A DNA stretch of 9,943 nucleotides, from assembly GCA_900547815.1 (NCBI GenBank), contig URHY01000071.1, positions 1 through 9,943 on the forward strand, given 5' to 3'. The notes below the pieces were generated by a model. That model was not told where the DNA came from, searched no databases, and was given only the letters and a program-made list of their open reading frames with translations. This document shows positions 1 through 7,478 of the stretch, one piece after another. A program made the position numbers and the translations under genes. The DNA is from an uncultured Solobacterium sp. (lineage in GTDB: Bacteria; Bacillota_I; Bacilli_A; Erysipelotrichales; Erysipelotrichaceae). How positions within the stretch are numbered: position 1 is the stretch's first letter; every line of letters starts with the position of its first letter.

Positions 1-750
1 TTTTTTAATATAGGACATCAAGAAACGAATCACAAAAATTGATACGATAAAGGCTACAATCATCCCAAATGCAAGAATAAAAAATTCTAACAAACTAAAA
101 GAGAAACCGAATTTTATCAATTTTAAAAGACTTGCCCCAAACATAACAGGAATTGCCAAAAAGAAAGTAAATTCAGCAACAACAGCACGACTTACACCAA
201 TCATTAGTCCACCAATAATCGTTGAACCCGATCTAGATGTTCCTGGCAAAACAGCAGCCACAACTTGAAATAAACCAATAATCAAAGCATCTTTATAAGA
301 TATGGCATCTAAACTAGTAACGCTAGGACGCATATTCTTATTACGATTTTCAATATAAATAAATGCAACACCCACTAAAATCAACATCACTGCAACTACA
401 AAGCCATTATATAGATGTTCATCAATCCAATCATCTAACAATAATCCGATAATTGCAGCAGGCAATGTAGCCACTAAAATTTTTGACCATAAGATCCAAA
501 TGGATTTAACTGGAATATATTTTCCTTCTTTATTTTTTCTAAAAGGAAATATTTTGTTCCAATACAATAAAACAACTGCAAGAATTGCACCTAACTGGAT
601 AACCACTAAAAACATATTCCAAAATGAATCCGATACATTCATAGGCATGATTTCTTCTAATAAAATCATATGTCCTGTTGAACTCACTGGTAGCCATTCG
701 GTAATCCCTTCGACAACTCCATACAATATCGATTTTAAAATCTCAATCAT
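1..750 (-). CDS. uppP: Undecaprenyl-diphosphate phosphatase (UppP/BacA), 3' end outside the window
   Basis: This is an integral membrane phosphatase that dephosphorylates C55-PP to C55-P, recycling the lipid carrier for peptidoglycan and other wall polymers; family members also confer bacitracin tolerance. I translated 250 in-frame codons from the ATG at 748-750 to the window edge with no stop. The N-terminus has the family motif [14 protein letters not shown] (residues 14-27), with the two acidic active-site residues E14 and E18. The second signature, PGTSRSGST, is at 169-177 and includes the catalytic-region arginine R173. Several hydrophobic segments follow, as expected for a polytopic protein. 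Family members are about 265-285 aa, so only a short C-terminal piece is missing. A GGAGG ribosome binding site (756-760) sits 5 nt before the ATG. The gene lies just downstream of the rpmF terminator. I found no convincing promoter of its own, so it may depend on read-through. Confidence 0.95.
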   Translation of the reverse strand, partial: MIEILKSILYGVVEGITEWLPVSSTGHMILLEEIMPMNVSDSFWNMFLVVIQLGAILAVVLLYWNKIFPFRKNKEGKYIPVKSIWILWSKILVATLPAAIIGLLLDDWIDEHLYNGFVVAVMLILVGVAFIYIENRNKNMRPSVTSLDAISYKDALIIGLFQVVAAVLPGTSRSGSTIIGGLMIGVSRAVVAEFTFFLAIPVMFGASLLKLIKFGFSFSLLEFFILAFGMIVAFIVSIFVIRFLMSYIKK

Positions 751-769
751 ATAATCCTCCATACTATAG

Positions 770-791
770 AAAAAGCCAGGATACCCTGGCT
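770..791 (-). terminator. Rho-independent terminator after rpmF
   Basis: Bases 774-780 (AGCCAGG) pair perfectly with 785-791 (CCTGGCT) around a 4-nt loop. Read on the minus strand, the 7-bp GC-rich stem is followed directly by a short U run (770-773), then C. The hairpin begins 7 nt past the rpmF stop codon and ends 20 nt before the uppP start. It should terminate or attenuate the yceD-rpmF transcript before uppP. Confidence 0.75.
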
Positions 792-797
792 ACATTA

Positions 798-968
798 TTA
801 CTTTTCAACGATTTGTTTGCCGTTGTATTCGCCACAAGAGCACATCTTGTGAGCAAGTTTATATTCACCACAATTTGGACAACGAGTCAACGCTGGTTTT
901 ACCAATTTGTAATGTGTTCTACGTTTTGCTTTACGTGTTTTTGAATTTCTTCTCTGTTGAACTGCCAT
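798..968 (-). CDS. rpmF: 50S ribosomal protein L32
   Basis: This is a 56-aa protein of the large ribosomal subunit. It starts [20 protein letters not shown], the classic basic L32 N-terminus, and continues with a zinc-ribbon half [11 protein letters not shown] (residues 30-40). The second half is MCSCGEYNG (42-50), so the second cysteine pair is C-x-C (C43, C45). The usual L32 arrangement is C-x2-C, one residue longer. The ATG at 966-968 has a strong ribosome binding site, GGAGG, at 976-980. Its outermost base overlaps the stop codon of the upstream yceD gene, so the two are co-transcribed and probably translationally coupled. A terminator hairpin follows. Identity is certain. Whether the short knuckle still binds zinc is not known from sequence. 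Confidence 0.96.
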   Translation of the reverse strand: MAVQQRRNSKTRKAKRRTHYKLVKPALTRCPNCGEYKLAHKMCSCGEYNGKQIVEK

Positions 969-979
969 GCTTGCACCTC

Positions 980-1489
980 CTAGTCATCATCCAGTTTGAA
1001 ATCATTTAACTTTTCCCATCGTGGATCAATTTTTGGCTCTTCTTTATCTTGATCCGATAAAAGTTGCCAACCATCTCCCTTTGGATATTGATCACGAGGT
1101 AAACGAGTGATACTCATTGGAGCCTCATATAATATCGCTTGGAAAATCTCTGGGTTAATATCGATTGTATCTTTTTTCACCACGATAATTTCCTGATCCT
1201 CTGCATCCTGTACTGGAGCAAAAGAATACGTTTGTTGCGACTCCGCCTCAAATGGAAAATCAATATCTTCATTTGTGATAGAATCTAGAACAATCATTGT
1301 CCCGTCCATTCTCAAATCACTCGATACGAAATTCATTCCGTCAAACTCTAATGTACCCGTAACATGTACATCTGGAATAGACTTGACAGAAGTATGATGA
1401 AGCAGATCGTTTTCTTCAACCGCAATCCATTCATCGATATCAATAATATGGTTATTTGCATTTAAGAAGTCTTTTTTATTAAATTTCAC
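980..1489 (-). CDS. YceD/YlbN (DUF177) family protein, large-subunit rRNA accumulation
   Basis: The predicted product is an acidic soluble protein of 169 aa. The YceD/DUF177 family is linked to 23S rRNA accumulation and is almost always encoded directly upstream of rpmF, as here (11-bp gap). The assignment rests on this position, the size, the N-terminal pattern and a central segment ([10 protein letters not shown] ... DFPFEAE) resembling the DUF177 core. The core cysteine motif usual in the family is absent; DSITNED stands near the expected place. I chose the GTG at 1487-1489, preceded by GAGGTG (1496-1501) with 6-nt spacing. That gives an N-terminus MKFNKKDFL similar to the MKW-type start of relatives. 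An in-frame ATG at 1508-1510 would add 7 residues, but it lies at the predicted transcription start of the promoter at 1516-1544 and has no ribosome binding site. Confidence 0.82.
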   Translation of the reverse strand: MKFNKKDFLNANNHIIDIDEWIAVEENDLLHHTSVKSIPDVHVTGTLEFDGMNFVSSDLRMDGTMIVLDSITNEDIDFPFEAESQQTYSFAPVQDAEDQEIIVVKKDTIDINPEIFQAILYEAPMSITRLPRDQYPKGDGWQLLSDQDKEEPKIDPRWEKLNDFKLDDD

Positions 1490-1515
1490 GATCTTCACCT
1501 CATGTCGCATTTGAT

Positions 1516-1544
1516 ATTATAATAAAAGTAATTCATAAAGTCAA
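1516..1544 (-). promoter_or_regulatory. Sigma-A-type promoter for yceD-rpmF
   Basis: On the minus strand, a -35 element TTGACT (1539-1544) is followed after exactly 17 nt by a perfect -10 TATAAT (1516-1521). Transcription should start near 1509-1510. That leaves a leader of about 20 nt to the GTG at 1489, which includes the GAGGTG ribosome binding site. Confidence 0.85.
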
Positions 1545-1546
1545 TA

Positions 1547-1575
1547 TTTCCACAAGAAAAAGATTCTGTTATCAT
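1547..1575 (+). promoter_or_regulatory. Candidate promoter for tmcAL and the DUF218 gene
   Basis: A -35-like TTTCCA (1547-1552) lies 17 nt from a -10-like TATCAT (1570-1575), predicting a start at about 1582, one base before the tmcAL ATG. Alternatives on the same strand are TTGATA (1511-1516) with a weak CATAAA (1534-1539), or TATAAT at 1518-1523 with a poor -35. The choice is uncertain. Confidence 0.45.
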
Positions 1576-1582
1576 AGTAATT

Positions 1583-2587
1583 ATGAAAACATGTGGAATT
1601 ATTACAGAATATAATCCTTTCCATCAAGGACATATCTATCATATCAAAAAAACAAAAGAATTAACACAGTGCGATTGTTTAATTGCGATAGTTTCTAATC
1701 ATTTTACACAAAGAGGCCTGCCAAGCTTATTAAGCATGGAAGATAAGACTCAATTAGCATTAGAATCAGGATGCAACCTTGTAATTGAACTACCACCATG
1801 TTATGCAGCACAAAGTGCCGATTATTTTGCCAAATATGCCATTGAATCACTGCACGAACTAAATGTTGATCAAATCTGCTTTGGTTCAGAAACAAACAAC
1901 ATTGACACGCTAAGAGAGTATGCCAAACAAATGGAATCGACAAAAGTAGATCCATCATTAAGTATGAATCGAAATTTATATTCAAAAGACATACAGCCAA
2001 ATGACATCTTAGGCATTCAATATATCAAACAATGTGACAAGTATAATATCATTCCACAATCCATCTCTCGAAAGGATACTTTCAAAAGTGCCACTCAAAC
2101 ACGTAAAGAATACTTTGAAGGCATTGCTCAATTTAAGGATTGCTACTTCAATCCCAATCAAACTTGGGACACTTACTATCCATATCTTAGAAAATTCTTT
2201 ATTTTAACTGACACAAATATTTTATCCACCTATTTTCTAGTCAATGAAGGTATTGAATATCGCTTAAAAGAAAATGCCAAGAAATATTTGAAGTGGGAAG
2301 ATTTTCTGTTGGCATCTATTTCTAAAACTTATACAAAAGCTCGTATCCAAAGAACTTGTATGTTCATTTTACTTCAAATCACTAAAGAACAAATACAAGA
2401 AAACAACCAATTTAACCAAGTGATTGTATCTGGATTTGATTCCATCGGACAAGAATTTTTAAAAGGTAAACATGTTATCACAAAATTTAAAGAACTTCCT
2501 AAATTTCTGCAAGCCATTGAATTAAAGTGTCAATACTTATGCTTCGATACTTTCAAAGCTAGAAAGGTAATTTACTATGATCGTTAG
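1583..2587 (+). CDS. tmcAL: tRNA(Met) cytidine acetate ligase (TmcAL/YlbM)
   Basis: TmcAL uses ATP and acetate to form N4-acetylcytidine at the wobble position of elongator tRNA-Met, keeping AUG decoding accurate. The N-terminus GIITEYNPFHQGH carries the nucleotidyltransferase-type HxGH motif (H14, H17). Other family blocks are SNHFTQRG (38-45), AAQSADYFA (75-83), FGSE (100-103), NDILGIQYIK (139-148) and SATQTRK (168-174). At 334 aa it is shorter than the roughly 400-415 aa of Bacillus relatives, with the reduction in the C-terminal half, but all the N-terminal catalytic blocks are intact. The ATG at 1583 must be the start, because the conserved N-terminus begins there, yet no Shine-Dalgarno precedes it. 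The gene is divergent from yceD-rpmF; in Bacillus subtilis ylbM-ylbN-rpmF run in one direction. The last 11 bases overlap the next gene. Confidence 0.93.
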   Translation: MKTCGIITEYNPFHQGHIYHIKKTKELTQCDCLIAIVSNHFTQRGLPSLLSMEDKTQLALESGCNLVIELPPCYAAQSADYFAKYAIESLHELNVDQICFGSETNNIDTLREYAKQMESTKVDPSLSMNRNLYSKDIQPNDILGIQYIKQCDKYNIIPQSISRKDTFKSATQTRKEYFEGIAQFKDCYFNPNQTWDTYYPYLRKFFILTDTNILSTYFLVNEGIEYRLKENAKKYLKWEDFLLASISKTYTKARIQRTCMFILLQITKEQIQENNQFNQVIVSGFDSIGQEFLKGKHVITKFKELPKFLQAIELKCQYLCFDTFKARKVIYYDR

Positions 2588-3119
2588 TTTATTTGTTTTA
2601 CTTTTACTTGTATTGATCTATATCTATTTTTTTCCATTCATCCCCCAAAAAAAGAAACACTATACCTATGCATTATTGCTTGGATGTCCATCTCATAATG
2701 ATGGCACTATGTCTTCAAGTCAAATCAAAAGATGTAACCTTGCCATTGAGATGTATAAAAAAAATCTTTATGATACATTGATCATCTCTGGTTCTAACGT
2801 TAAAAATAAGTATATAGAAGCTAAAGTTATGAATGATTACATTCAAAACAAAACTATGATTCCAACCATTCTAGAAACAAACGCAAAAAACACTTTTGAA
2901 AATTTTAAATTTTCAAAAGAAATCATTCAAAATAAGGATGTCTTGATTTTAACTTCACAGACACATGCCAAAAGAGCATGTGCTATCGCAAAACAATTTT
3001 TTCGAGATTGTGGATGTAGCTGGTATAAAGATTTAAAATTTAAACACATCACAAGAGAAATTATTTCTCGTATCCTTTATATTAAAATTGAAATACTAAA
3101 AAAATTAGGAAGGTACTAA
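2577..3119 (+). CDS. Membrane-anchored DUF218 (YdcF/SanA/ElyC-like) protein
   Basis: This is a 180-aa protein with one N-terminal hydrophobic segment (about residues 3-22, LFVLLLLVLIYIYFFPFI). That segment is likely an uncleaved anchor placing the rest outside the membrane. The soluble part has the DUF218 pattern: LLLGCPSHNDG (33-43), a conserved Arg (R52), IISGS (69-73), an E-A pair (81-82), NTFENF (105-110) and LTSQTHAKRA (125-134) with the conserved H130 and R133. Family members such as SanA and ElyC are implicated in envelope integrity or wall-precursor handling, but the biochemical reaction is unsettled, so I give no specific function. Its ATG lies 11 bp inside tmcAL with AAAGGT (2563-2568) as a modest ribosome binding site, suggesting translational coupling. 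Its stop codon is in the loop of the hairpin shared with rel. Confidence 0.82.
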   Translation: MIVSLFVLLLLVLIYIYFFPFIPQKKKHYTYALLLGCPSHNDGTMSSSQIKRCNLAIEMYKKNLYDTLIISGSNVKNKYIEAKVMNDYIQNKTMIPTILETNAKNTFENFKFSKEIIQNKDVLILTSQTHAKRACAIAKQFFRDCGCSWYKDLKFKHITREIISRILYIKIEILKKLGRY

Positions 3120-3129
3120 AACCTTCCTA
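3098..3129 (-). terminator. Terminator hairpin between convergent genes, mainly for rel
   Basis: A perfect 9-bp inverted repeat, TAGGAAGGT (3106-3114) and ACCTTCCTA (3121-3129), encloses a 6-nt loop. Read on the minus strand the stem is followed by A and seven U residues (3098-3104), a good intrinsic terminator for rel. On the plus strand the hairpin is followed only by TTGAATTG, so termination in that direction should be weaker. The stem includes the rel stop codon (3127-3129) and the loop holds the DUF218 stop codon (3117-3119). Confidence 0.8.
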
Positions 3130-5331
3130 TTGAATTGTACGAACAACTTCATTGACGCTTCGTACTTTTTTTAAATTTGAAATTAAATTTTGTAGATGCG
3201 CTGCATTTTTAACTGTAACCGTTAGCTTTGTTGTTGCCTCTAAATTGCCTTCATCTACAGCTGAATCAACATGCTTCAAATATACGTTGCACTGCTGCAA
3301 TGTTGTCACAATATCACTCAACAAATAATTTCGGTCATCGCTATGAACAATTAAATTTACTTCATATTGTTTTTCATCAAGCCCCTCTTCCCATTGAACA
3401 GGAATCAAACGCTTTTTTTCATTTATAATATTAGGACAATCCGCTCTATGTACTTTTACGCCTTGTCCTTTTGAAATATATCCAATAATCGGATCACCAG
3501 GTATAGGTCTACAACAATTTGCCAAAGATACCGCAATCGTATCAATTCCAGGAACAACAACACCACAACTTGAATGTTTCGCAGGATTTGCAGATTGCTT
3601 ATTGTAGATCTTCATGATTTCTTGATCTTCAAGCATATTCGAACGATTCTTAACCAAACGATCTACGATAGACTGCAACGAAACACGCTTCATCGCAATA
3701 CCAACATATAAATCATCCACTGTTTTAAATGATAATGACGTTAATATGGATTCTAGACGTTTTTGATCCATCAATTTTACATCTAATTTTAAACGTCTAA
3801 ATTCATCCTCGAGCATAGATTGACCAAGCTTAATACTGTCTTTACGAGATTGCTGCTCTTGTTTTTGAAGGAAAGCACGAATCTTATTTCGAGCATGTCC
3901 ACTCTTAACAATTTTAATCCAGTCAGCACTTGGACCAACAGAATTGTTGTTGGTTAAAATGTCAACGACATCCCCCGTTTTTAAAGGCGTATTTAACGGA
4001 ACAATTGCTCCATTAACTTTTGCTCCTACCGTTTTATTTCCAACCTCTGTATGAATTCTATACGCAAAATCAATCGGACATGATCCAGAAGGTAACGCAA
4101 TAACTTTACCTCTAGGAGTTAAACAATAAACATTTGCTTCAAAAATATCTTTTTGAAGTACATTCATATATTCTAGAGGATCTTCACTCTCTTCATCGGT
4201 CATCATAGAAAAATCTCTAAACCAAGAAAGTTTATCCTCAATTTCTTTCTGTTCGTATTCTGGGGCATAATTACGATTTTCTTTATACTTCCAATGCGCT
4301 GCAACACCTCGTTCGGCAATTGCATCCATTTCTTCTGTACGAATCTGAATTTCGAAAATATTACCATGCCCAGGTTCTACGATCGTTGTATGCAAAGATT
4401 GATACATGTTTGCTTTTGGCATCGCAATGTAATCTTTAAAACGGCCTGGAATCGGCCTATACTTTGCATGGATATAACCTAATATTTCATAACAATGCAC
4501 AACTGAATCTGTAATAATACGAATGGCTAATAAATCAAGAATTTCTTCAAATCGTTTATTTTTTGTCACCATTTTCTTATAAATACTATAAAAATGTTTT
4601 GAACGACCAAAAATACGATATTGAATATTATATTCTTTTAAAACAGCTTCGATATCCGAAATCATTTCTTGAACTTGTTCATTACGATCACTTTCACGCT
4701 GTTTCACTAAACCTTTGATTTCTTCATATTTTTTATAATCCAAATATTTAAAAGATAAATCTTCCAATTCATTTTTAATTTCACTAATACCCAATCGGTG
4801 TGCAATTGGTGCATAGACACTTAATGTTTCACGCGCAATCTTTTTTTGCTTTTCCGGACGCATATACTGCAAAGTACGCATGTTATGCAAACGGTCAGCT
4901 AGTTTAATTAAAATAACACGAATATCTTTAGCCATCGCAATAAATAATTTACGATGATTACTAGCCAAATATTCTTCTTCGTCCTTAAACTTGATTGCCC
5001 CAATCTTAGTAACCGCATCTACCAAAGTTGCGATTTCTTCACCAAATAGTTCTGTAATCGTATCCGTAGTTACCCCTTCACAATCCTCAACAGTATCATG
5101 TAAAAGACCAGCCGCAATAGTTTTTGGACCACAATGCATCACAGCTAATGTATTGGCTACTTGAATAACATGAACAACGTAGGGCTCTCCACTTTTACGG
5201 AATTGTCCTTTATGATGTTCATAGGCAAAATCATATGCCTTTTGAATCAACTCAATGTTTTCTGGGCGTTTTATATATGCTTGGACATTTTCCATGCACT
5301 CTTCAAAAGTAACTTGCTTTTTCTGACTCAT
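3127..5331 (-). CDS. rel: Bifunctional (p)ppGpp synthetase/hydrolase Rel
   Basis: Rel makes (p)ppGpp from ATP plus GDP/GTP when uncharged tRNA accumulates on ribosomes, and hydrolyses it otherwise. It is the main switch of the stringent response in Bacillota. The 734-aa product has the full long-RSH architecture. The HD hydrolase has H54, HD78-79, ED82-83 and D146, so it looks hydrolysis-competent. The synthetase has the block RFKDYIAMPK then NMYQSLHTT; the RxKD form of that loop is typical of bifunctional enzymes, unlike the ExDD of RelA. A TGS domain (about 400-463) follows, then a conserved Cys-containing segment (NCCRPIPGD ... HRADCPN) and a C-terminal ACT domain. I prefer the ATG at 5329-5331; an in-frame GTG at 5335-5337 is also possible. 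The ribosome binding site is AAAGGGGG just upstream (5342-5349), 10 nt from the ATG and 4 nt from the GTG. The gene follows apt by about 33 nt. Confidence 0.96.
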   Translation of the reverse strand: MSQKKQVTFEECMENVQAYIKRPENIELIQKAYDFAYEHHKGQFRKSGEPYVVHVIQVANTLAVMHCGPKTIAAGLLHDTVEDCEGVTTDTITELFGEEIATLVDAVTKIGAIKFKDEEEYLASNHRKLFIAMAKDIRVILIKLADRLHNMRTLQYMRPEKQKKIARETLSVYAPIAHRLGISEIKNELEDLSFKYLDYKKYEEIKGLVKQRESDRNEQVQEMISDIEAVLKEYNIQYRIFGRSKHFYSIYKKMVTKNKRFEEILDLLAIRIITDSVVHCYEILGYIHAKYRPIPGRFKDYIAMPKANMYQSLHTTIVEPGHGNIFEIQIRTEEMDAIAERGVAAHWKYKENRNYAPEYEQKEIEDKLSWFRDFSMMTDEESEDPLEYMNVLQKDIFEANVYCLTPRGKVIALPSGSCPIDFAYRIHTEVGNKTVGAKVNGAIVPLNTPLKTGDVVDILTNNNSVGPSADWIKIVKSGHARNKIRAFLQKQEQQSRKDSIKLGQSMLEDEFRRLKLDVKLMDQKRLESILTSLSFKTVDDLYVGIAMKRVSLQSIVDRLVKNRSNMLEDQEIMKIYNKQSANPAKHSSCGVVVPGIDTIAVSLANCCRPIPGDPIIGYISKGQGVKVHRADCPNIINEKKRLIPVQWEEGLDEKQYEVNLIVHSDDRNYLLSDIVTTLQQCNVYLKHVDSAVDEGNLEATTKLTVTVKNAAHLQNLISNLKKVRSVNEVVRTIQ

Positions 5332-5364
5332 AATCACTGCGCCCCCTTTCCTAAACTAAACTTT

Positions 5365-5886
5365 TTATTCTCCTTCAAAATGTGTTAATGCACACACTGG
5401 GATATCTTTAAATTTTTCTCTTCCTTTTAAATCATCTAATTCAATCACAAAAGCCACACCTACAACACTAGCCTGCATACGCTCTACCATTTTAATAATG
5501 GCTTCCACTGTACCACCTGTAGCTAATAAATCATCGATAATGACTACTTTTTGTCCTGGTAAAATGGCATCCGCATGGACACAAAGCTCATCTTGCCCAT
5601 ATTCTAGATCGTACGTTTCATTGACTGTTTCTCTAGGAAGTTTTCCTGGCTTTCTAACTGGTACAAAACCAACATTGTTTTCTAAAGCCACTGGAACACC
5701 AAACAAAAAGCCACGTGCTTCTGGACCAATCACTACATCTGCACCAACACTTTTCACAAACTCATTTAATTGATCCACGCAATAACGCATTGCACTCGCA
5801 TTCTGCAAAATTGGTGTTACATCTCTAAAAATAATTCCTTCTTTAGGAAACCCTGGAATACTTTCAATATAATCTTTTAAATCCAT
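5365..5886 (-). CDS. apt: Adenine phosphoribosyltransferase
   Basis: Apt converts adenine plus PRPP to AMP and pyrophosphate in purine salvage, in the cytoplasm. The 173-aa product has the APT N-terminal block IPGFPKEGIIFRDVTPIL (10-27), GPEARGF (54-60), the flexible-loop region VRKPGKLPRETV (77-88) and the PRPP-binding signature VVIIDDLLATGGT (114-126), with D118-D119 binding ribose-phosphate. I start it at the ATG at 5884-5886, with GAGG (5893-5896) spaced 6 nt. That gives the canonical MDLKDYIESIPGFP start and the usual length of about 170 aa. An in-frame ATG at 5940 would run 23 bases into recJ and add 18 unrelated residues. The gene lies between recJ and rel, as in many Bacillota. AMP made here feeds the same pool that Rel draws on as ATP and GTP. 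Confidence 0.96.
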   Translation of the reverse strand: MDLKDYIESIPGFPKEGIIFRDVTPILQNASAMRYCVDQLNEFVKSVGADVVIGPEARGFLFGVPVALENNVGFVPVRKPGKLPRETVNETYDLEYGQDELCVHADAILPGQKVVIIDDLLATGGTVEAIIKMVERMQASVVGVAFVIELDDLKGREKFKDIPVCALTHFEGE

Positions 5887-5917
5887 ACTTAACCTCTTTC
5901 TAATTGATTCCATTTTA

Positions 5918-7471
5918 CTACGCATATACAATCTCATCAATCACAAAATTCACCTGTTTACGCCCTTGATACTGATTGATTTGTACCGTACCTATAAAAG
6001 AATAAATTGAATTAACACTTTTTTTATATTCAGAATCACTCTGATTAAACCGCATACATTGCAAACCTGATTCTAAAGTATATTTACGATGTTTATGATT
6101 TTGAAAATCATATAACGACTTAACTTTAGGATGTACGATTTCAAAACTAGGAAAATCAAATCCAGGCCCAAAAGGTCTTAGCAAGTCTAAAGATTGAATC
6201 GTTTCTAAACTTAACTCTTCATCATCGATAATCAATGTTTTCTTCGTTTTTACACTATATGTATATTCCTTGATACGTGTATGAATAAAATCTTCAAACA
6301 TATCAAACTCATTCAGATTTAATGAAAAACCTGCTGCATTTTCATGACCGCCAAACACAACAAAATGCTCATATGGGCCAAGAAAATCCATACAGTTAAA
6401 TCCTTCTGGACTACGCATGCTAGCTTTATATCCCTGTTCATTTTTAGCTAAAACAATACAAGGTTTATTAAATCTGGAACACAAACTTCCCGCAACCAAA
6501 CCAATGATTCCTTCATGAAAGCTAGTATCTTCAATGATATAAATCTCTTCATCTGCCTTGCACTTCAACAAGGCTGTTTTTTGCATCTGATCTGACATCT
6601 GCTTACGAATCATATTGATTTGAGTAATTTGCTGACCCAACGAATAAATACTTTCATCATCATGCGCCAAAAAATAACGAACGACATTGTTCGCATTGGC
6701 TAGATTGCTGAGTCTTCCAATCGCATTTAATTTCGGTACAACCTGAAATCCAATACTCTTTTCATTCAACTCTCGATCAGTAGCTAAAGAAAATATATGC
6801 TTTTCATGTGTTTTATTCATCAAATTTAAACCATTTTGAATCAAAGCACGCGTTTGTCCTTTCACAACCATCATATCTGAAATACTTGCAAGGCCAGCAA
6901 GCTGTAAAAGATAATCATCATCTACGTCTAACACACGCATACATTCATAGGCGATTCCAGCACCACATAATGTTTTAAAACAAGGTTCCATAAGCATAGG
7001 ATGTACCACTACATCACAATTCACTTCTTCATCCATAGTATGATGATCTGTAACAATCACATCCATGCCTAACTCTTTGGCCAAAGATAAAGCTTGCGTA
7101 CTCTTAATTCCATTATCTACAGTAACAATCAAAGAGTACCCTTTTTTATAAGCCAACTTAACCGTTGTTTCACTCAATCCATACCCTTCTTTGATACGAT
7201 CAGGAATATAGAAGCCACATTCAAGGCCTAATTTTCTAAGTCCTGAAACCATAATAGTTGTCGCACTGATGCCATCACAATCATAGTCACCTGCAACAAT
7301 TACTTTTTCCGAATTTGAAACAGCATTTAAAATGCGTGTTTTAAATTTTTCTATACATTCAGATTCAGAAATTGGATTTAAAGTCTGTCTACTTGTCCAA
7401 TAAGTCCATTTTGTTGAATCTGGCTCCAAAAATTCTAAAACTTTTTTTGTTAATTCTGTCATTTGTTTCAT
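5918..7471 (-). CDS. recJ: Single-stranded-DNA-specific exonuclease RecJ
   Basis: RecJ is a 5'-3' single-strand DNA exonuclease of the DHH phosphoesterase superfamily. It acts in RecF-pathway recombination, mismatch repair and base-excision repair. Metal-binding motifs are present in order: DYDCDG (62-67; commonly DYDVDG), D119 in VDNGI, DHH at 142-144, SD at 198-199, and GRLSN at 252-256. The DHHA1 part has HEGIIGLVAG (319-328) and GGHENAAG (374-381). An OB-like C-terminal region follows to residue 517. It is shorter than Bacillus RecJ (over 700 aa), lacking the long C-terminal extension, but the nuclease core is complete. The ATG at 7469-7471 has no Shine-Dalgarno, and an extended -10 element ends 7 nt before it. 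The gene heads a recJ-apt-rel unit; the gap to apt is 31 nt. Confidence 0.94.
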   Translation of the reverse strand: MKQMTELTKKVLEFLEPDSTKWTYWTSRQTLNPISESECIEKFKTRILNAVSNSEKVIVAGDYDCDGISATTIMVSGLRKLGLECGFYIPDRIKEGYGLSETTVKLAYKKGYSLIVTVDNGIKSTQALSLAKELGMDVIVTDHHTMDEEVNCDVVVHPMLMEPCFKTLCGAGIAYECMRVLDVDDDYLLQLAGLASISDMMVVKGQTRALIQNGLNLMNKTHEKHIFSLATDRELNEKSIGFQVVPKLNAIGRLSNLANANNVVRYFLAHDDESIYSLGQQITQINMIRKQMSDQMQKTALLKCKADEEIYIIEDTSFHEGIIGLVAGSLCSRFNKPCIVLAKNEQGYKASMRSPEGFNCMDFLGPYEHFVVFGGHENAAGFSLNLNEFDMFEDFIHTRIKEYTYSVKTKKTLIIDDEELSLETIQSLDLLRPFGPGFDFPSFEIVHPKVKSLYDFQNHKHRKYTLESGLQCMRFNQSDSEYKKSVNSIYSFIGTVQINQYQGRKQVNFVIDEIVYA

Positions 7472-7478
7472 ACATGTA

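Noticed and set aside
500..754. Open frame of 84 codons on the plus strand within uppP
   Set aside because: It is antisense to uppP, whose motifs and ribosome binding site are clear; no family resemblance and no ribosome binding site.
763..792. Possible uppP promoter (TATAGT at 763-768 with TAGCCA at 787-792 on the minus strand)
   Set aside because: The start would fall at about 756, cutting into the GGAGG ribosome binding site, and the -35 lies inside the rpmF terminator.
1498..1582. A riboswitch or regulatory RNA in the divergent yceD/tmcAL intergenic region
   Set aside because: The gap between the genes is under 100 bp and is filled by two promoters; predicted leaders are too short for a structured element.
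1704..2000. Open frame of 98 codons on the minus strand inside tmcAL
   Set aside because: It is a shadow of the well-supported tmcAL reading frame, with low-complexity hydrophobic content and no initiation signals.
3228..5388. Several short plus-strand open frames (3228-3428, 4294-4482, 5161-5388) opposite rel
   Set aside because: They mirror the conserved rel reading frame, show no recognisable domains and lack start signals.
5498..5773. Plus-strand open frame of 91 codons opposite apt
   Set aside because: Antisense to conserved apt motifs including the PRPP-binding site; no initiation signals and no family resemblance.
5918..5940. Overlap of apt with recJ if apt began at 5940
   Set aside because: The ATG at 5886 has a proper ribosome binding site and matches the canonical Apt N-terminus, so the overlap is an artefact of choosing the longest frame.
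7472..7477. Palindrome ACATGT before recJ as an operator
   Set aside because: Six-base palindromes are expected by chance in AT-rich DNA, and there is no flanking symmetry.
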